Assembly (NCBI GenBank): GCA_024998705.1
Contig: JACOEF010000428.1
Location: 1 to 30,895, forward strand
Source: Nitrospira sp.
Lineage (GTDB): Bacteria; Nitrospirota; Nitrospiria; Nitrospirales; Nitrospiraceae
DNA: 30,895 bases
Reading direction: 5' to 3'
This document shows, one piece after another, positions 28,049-30,895 of this stretch; position 1 is the stretch's first letter, and each line of letters opens with the position of its first letter. The position numbers and the translations under genes were made by a program. The notes under the pieces were generated by a model that did not search any database, had not been told where the DNA came from, and saw only the letters and a list, made by a program, of their open reading frames with translations.

Positions 28049-28786
28049 CTAGAAAGTGAAGCCGATGCCGCCGGAGAGAATGTGCGCTCGATAGTTCATG
28101 GTAAATGACGGACCGCGCGCACCGTTCGCGATTTCACTCTCCCACTGATAATTCGCGACGAAATATTTGTATTCCGTAAAGAGGAACATGCGCTCAGTGA
28201 CGTTGGCGCGCACCCCACCGAGAATCTGATAGGCGAAGGCGCCGTCGGCGGCATTTTCATGCACTGTGCCGAAGGTGCTGTGCTGGAGATTCAAATCCCG
28301 TGCAAACCCTCCCGACAACCCGGCGCCGATACCGATGTACGGTTGAATCGTCTCGCCGGGATAACGGAGCAACACATTCGCCATGACATTGACGGACTGG
28401 AGACGGAAATTCGCGCTCCTCGCCACACCGCCTGTCGTAGCCAACGGCGCATTGACCTTTCCATCCAGCCCGGACAGATCCGCCTCCAACCCGACGAAGC
28501 GGCCGGCGAACGCCGGGAAAAACCCAACTTTCAACCCGCCTCCTAACCCACCCTGCACGTCGGTGTTCGTGAAGGGATCCTCCTGCAACCTGACCGGACG
28601 ATTCAGCGGCCGGCTGCCCTGCACATACACACTGACATAGAATTCGTGTTTTGCATCTTGCGGTGTGGCATCCGGAGATGTTGACGGAGTCTCTGCCGGC
28701 TCGGCCGCCGAGGCACCGGCATGATGCGTCCCGAACAACAGACAGCTCAAGATAAACGTGACAAGGAAGCAACGCGTTGATTGCAT
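28049..28786 (-). CDS. Outer-membrane beta-barrel protein (OmpW/OmpA-barrel-like)
   Basis: The ATG at 28786 has AGGAG about 7 nt upstream. Residues 1-27 are a signal peptide ending GASAAE, followed by a Pro/Thr/Ser linker. The rest shows alternating hydrophobic strands with aromatic girdles (FYVSVYVQG, GLGGGLKVGFF, VNVMANVLLRYP, IQPYIGIGAGLSGGF, LGGVRANVTERMFLFTEYKYF) and ends HILSGGIGFTF, with a terminal Phe as required by the BAM machinery. About eight strands fit a small barrel of the OMP_b-brl type. Length is 245 aa. Such proteins are porin-like or structural; the specific role is unknown. Two Gly-rich strands (GIGAGLSGG, GGVRAN) are typical of the family. Confidence 0.82.
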   Translation of the reverse strand: MQSTRCFLVTFILSCLLFGTHHAGASAAEPAETPSTSPDATPQDAKHEFYVSVYVQGSRPLNRPVRLQEDPFTNTDVQGGLGGGLKVGFFPAFAGRFVGLEADLSGLDGKVNAPLATTGGVARSANFRLQSVNVMANVLLRYPGETIQPYIGIGAGLSGGFARDLNLQHSTFGTVHENAADGAFAYQILGGVRANVTERMFLFTEYKYFVANYQWESEIANGARGPSFTMNYRAHILSGGIGFTF

Positions 28787-28979
28787 GGGTCACTCCTGTG
28801 GGCTAAATAACGCAGTAGAATGGCTTAGTCCGGCAATAGGCTACTCATACCACGGGGACGGTGGCCCACAAACTGATTCGGCAGTTCTTGCAGCCGGATC
28901 GAGCGCGGGGTCAACCGGTCAGGCGGCGAGGTGAATCTATCGATGATCAGGGGAAGGGAGGCAGAACGAGGGGCTACGC
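28787..28979. other. Non-coding gap
   Basis: No convincing gene on either strand. The right part abuts the broken DsbA-family gene and the left part holds the leader of the outer-membrane protein gene. A weak TTGCCG element is present on the minus strand near 28838. Confidence 0.4.
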
Positions 28980-29552
28980 TCAGGAGAGAAATCGTTCGAT
29001 GACGTCCACCGGCATCAGCCCGACGAGCAGGGTTTCGTCAGTGCGTTGAAGAAGCGGCACGCCTTGATGATCCGCCTCAGCCCACTGGGTATTCCAGGCC
29101 CGCAGGATCGCATCGACGGAGCCGGCCTGTGGGCCGACGATCTGCGAGGAGGCCAATCCGTGACGTTCGGCCTCCTGCTGCAGCACCGCGTCATCGGAGA
29201 GATCCTGTCCGTCCAGCCAGAACAAGCGATACAACGAGCGTACAAACGCCCCTCCCCGAAGCGGGTCGATACGAAGCGCACGCGCGGACGCAGCCATCGC
29301 CCGTCCCGTATTGGGTTTCCCCGGCGGCACCACGATCGGCAACCCGGGCGCCAACCGGCGGACCATCTGCACCTCCTGCTTCAATTCAGCGCCAAGATGC
29401 CCTCCCCAGCCAGCCATTGGGGCCGGCAGATGCGGCGCATGCTGAACTCCCTGCCAGGACATTCGATCCATGACGCCCAATGCATGGAGGCGCTAATGCA
29501 TCGCGTAACAAAAGGGGCAGTTAAAATCGCTGTAGAGCCGGCACCTATTCAT
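28980..29552 (-). pseudogene. DsbA-family thiol oxidoreductase interrupted by an in-frame TAG
   Basis: Reading from the ATG at 29552 (GGTGGA about 7 nt upstream) gives MNRCRLYSDFNCPFCYAMH, the thioredoxin-fold start of DsbA/FrnE/HCCA-isomerase-type proteins with the active-site motif CPFC at residues 12-15. Codon 20 is TAG (29493-29495). The same frame then continues uninterrupted for 170 codons: RLHALGVMDRMSWQGVQHAP, later ALRIDPLRGGAFVRSLYRLF and WLDGQDLSDDAVLQQEAERHG, the expected helical insert and C-terminal fold. A Glu codon (GAG) is expected at the stop, so one G-to-T change explains it. Re-initiation at 29480 would give 166 aa without the active site. No signal peptide is present, suggesting a cytosolic FrnE-like enzyme. 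It is either a recent pseudogene or an amber read-through case. Confidence 0.75.
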
Positions 29553-29654
29553 TTCAATTCCACCAGATGATTAAAAACCAAGGAAGTCAGAATGGTCAAA
29601 AAGGTCGTCCAGCGAGGCGAGAACGAAGCTGGCGGCCTTGTTCACCATCCTGCA

Positions 29655-29684
29655 AGCCCGGACTATTCATGAATAATCCGGGCT
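29655..29684. repeat. 30-bp near-perfect palindrome over the cyclase gene stop
   Basis: The left half AGCCCGGACTATTCAT and right half GAATAATCCGGGCT are inverted copies with one mismatched pair. It overlaps the stop codon of the cyclase gene (29683-29685) and shares its ends with the element at 27700-27892. As RNA it would form a strong hairpin at the transcript end. Confidence 0.6.
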
Positions 29685-30492
29685 AAGGCAGAATCGCAAT
29701 GATTCGAACCGGTGCCCCTGTTCCACCTGCAATTTTCATCGGGAGAGCCATGACCGTGGCCCCCGACGCAGGCACCTCATCCAGCCGCGCCACATTCTCG
29801 AGCCCATAGAGACCGGCCCCGTTCACAATCCGGTGCACCACAAAATCCTGGGAGGGGCCATAATCGATGCTGGCTGTATCGATTCCAATTCCGGAGATGC
29901 GCCGTTCCGACACGAGAAACTCCGCGACTTCTTGCGAAAAGCCAGGAAAATGCAGCGTCGTCGGCAGCTCCGGCGTAGCGCTGCCGAAATACCGTTGACG
30001 ATCCGTCCAATACGCTCCCCAGCCGGTCAGCAGCATCACGATCGCCCCCGCTGGAATCGTCTTGGGCGCAGACTCCCACCGATGAATATCCGACAGGGAG
30101 ACTCGATAGTCGCGATCGTCCTTCACCGCAGCGCGCACGTCGATGACCACGGCAGGGCCGACCAATCGGTCGACCGGAATGCCGTCGATCCCCGCTTGCC
30201 CCTCCGCAAAATGAACGGGCGCATCCATGTGCGTTCCGGCATGTTCGGACAACGCCACCTGCCCTGTGGCGTACCATTTTTCCGTGGGCATCCCTCCCCG
30301 TGCTGTCGACTCACGATGAAAGGGAGGATTGGCAGGCCAAACCTGAGTGGTCTCATCGAAGGGATAGGTCATATCCACGAACCGTTGGGCAGCGCCGGCG
30401 TCACTCCAACTGCTCAACACCATCACCAGGACCCACCAGCCCGCAACCGGAACTCGCATCGTCGTCGGATTGCCTTGTTGGTTCGGCGCCAT
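29683..30492 (-). CDS. Secreted cyclase-family hydrolase (kynurenine formamidase-like)
   Basis: The signature of the cyclase/KynB/isatin-hydrolase family, H-x-G-T-H-x-D-x-P-x-H-F, is present as HAGTHMDAPVHF; its His and Asp residues bind the catalytic metal. Other family marks are DMTYPFDETTQVWP near the mature N-terminus, VIDVRA, MLLTGW and GIGIDTASIDYG. These enzymes hydrolyse amides or lactams such as N-formylkynurenine. A signal peptide (RVPVAGWWVLVMVLSSWS then DAGAAQ) indicates export to the periplasm. I use the ATG at 30492, which has GGAG 8 nt upstream; 30459 is equally plausible for the signal peptide and 30519 has no ribosome site. No other tryptophan-catabolic gene is near, so the substrate is open. 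Confidence 0.85.
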   Translation of the reverse strand: MAPNQQGNPTTMRVPVAGWWVLVMVLSSWSDAGAAQRFVDMTYPFDETTQVWPANPPFHRESTARGGMPTEKWYATGQVALSEHAGTHMDAPVHFAEGQAGIDGIPVDRLVGPAVVIDVRAAVKDDRDYRVSLSDIHRWESAPKTIPAGAIVMLLTGWGAYWTDRQRYFGSATPELPTTLHFPGFSQEVAEFLVSERRISGIGIDTASIDYGPSQDFVVHRIVNGAGLYGLENVARLDEVPASGATVMALPMKIAGGTGAPVRIIAILP

Positions 30493-30519
30493 GCTCCACG
30501 CTCCAAGAATCGAACTCAT

Positions 30520-30809
30520 ACGATACTATCGACCGGCCCCTCGAAGCTACCAATAATGCACCCGGAGCGAGTCGGAATCAGTTCCTGAGCCAGGTGCTTC
30601 AACTCGAGGCCATCAGCAGGGTTCAACGTCCCCAGGCCACGACTCAACGGCCCCATGGGGTGCGCAAGGTGATGAGGCGGATCCGAATATCTCACCGGCG
30701 GGCCTCGTTTGCCACGGCACCTTCAAGTTTCCTCTCGCTTCATCCGATACAGTCCAGAACCTGACATCCTTATCCACGGACCGGCCGTTTGCGCGCCACT
30801 GACAGAGCC
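30520..30809. other. Non-coding gap
   Basis: No open frame here has a ribosome site, a domain or a membrane pattern. No strong promoter for either flanking gene is visible; a TTCAAG/GATACA pair near 30734-30763 is weak. Confidence 0.35.
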
Positions 30810-30895
30810 ATGGCCTTACCTCGCAGTTCTGACGAGCCCCCCAAATTCGACAAGGCCGACATCCTCACCCTCCGCCCGGAACACCTCCGGCTGGG
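30810..30895 (+). CDS. Start of a gene running off the window, unknown
   Basis: The ATG at 30810 opens a frame that is uninterrupted to the window end: MALPRSSDEPPKFDKADILT and nine further residues. The codons are in keeping with neighbouring genes, but the ribosome site is weak (AGAG). The segment is hydrophilic with no signal peptide. Too little is present to assign a function. Confidence 0.35.
   Translation, partial: MALPRSSDEPPKFDKADILTLRPEHLRL

Overview
The window is GC-rich bacterial chromosome. Gene content, codon use and style suggest a Nitrospira-like member of the Nitrospirota, but this is an inference: no rRNA or diagnostic nitrifier gene is present. I saw no tRNA, rRNA, CRISPR array, phage gene or intact transposase. 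Most of the window is conserved housekeeping and envelope genes, with one accessory-looking patch at about 11.25-14.17 kb.

Layout. 0.1-1.5 kb: a small membrane protein and a coiled-coil lipoprotein. 1.4-3.4 kb (minus): a repair operon of mutY, a MutT-like Nudix gene and a PolB-type 3'-5' exonuclease. 3.5-4.2 kb: a small secreted protein whose leader carries an intrinsic terminator, and a possible 55-codon upstream ORF. 4.4-5.5 kb: a PilZ protein and an acetate-transporter-like membrane protein. 5.6-11.2 kb (minus): a short-chain dehydrogenase, then the large SMC-like ATPase YhaN and its nuclease partner YhaO. 11.25-14.17 kb: a HigB/HigA toxin-antitoxin pair with a frameshifted toxin, a duplicated 5' fragment of yhaO, an unlisted 53-residue metallothionein-like protein divergent from an ECF sigma factor with a Cys-rich tail (frameshifted), a second toxin-antitoxin pair and a cysteine-less IscA-like protein. 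14.2-17.8 kb: a zinc-ribbon Nudix hydrolase, an RlmL-type RNA methyltransferase and trehalose-6-phosphate synthase. 17.8-25.0 kb: a 12-repeat lipoprotein, Lon, MsrB and two secreted proteins. 25.0-26.0 kb: three very small genes. 26.1-30.5 kb (minus): a ClpX variant, an outer-membrane barrel, a DsbA-family gene broken by an in-frame TAG and a periplasmic cyclase-family hydrolase. A partial gene runs off the right end.

Functional themes are protein quality control and oxidative repair (Lon, ClpX-like, MsrB, MutY, Nudix), DNA-end processing (YhaO/YhaN), osmoprotection (OtsA) and metal handling (Cys-rich protein with ECF sigma factor).

Two patterns cut across genes. First, predicted -10 boxes sit 4-6 nt before an ATG at five loci, implying leaderless mRNAs; at three of them that ATG opens a 6-17 codon mini-ORF whose stop overlaps the start of the real gene. 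Second, three families of intergenic inverted repeats share arms between distant loci. Three genes carry single-site lesions (higB, the sigma factor, the dsbA-like gene), which may be real decay or sequence errors.
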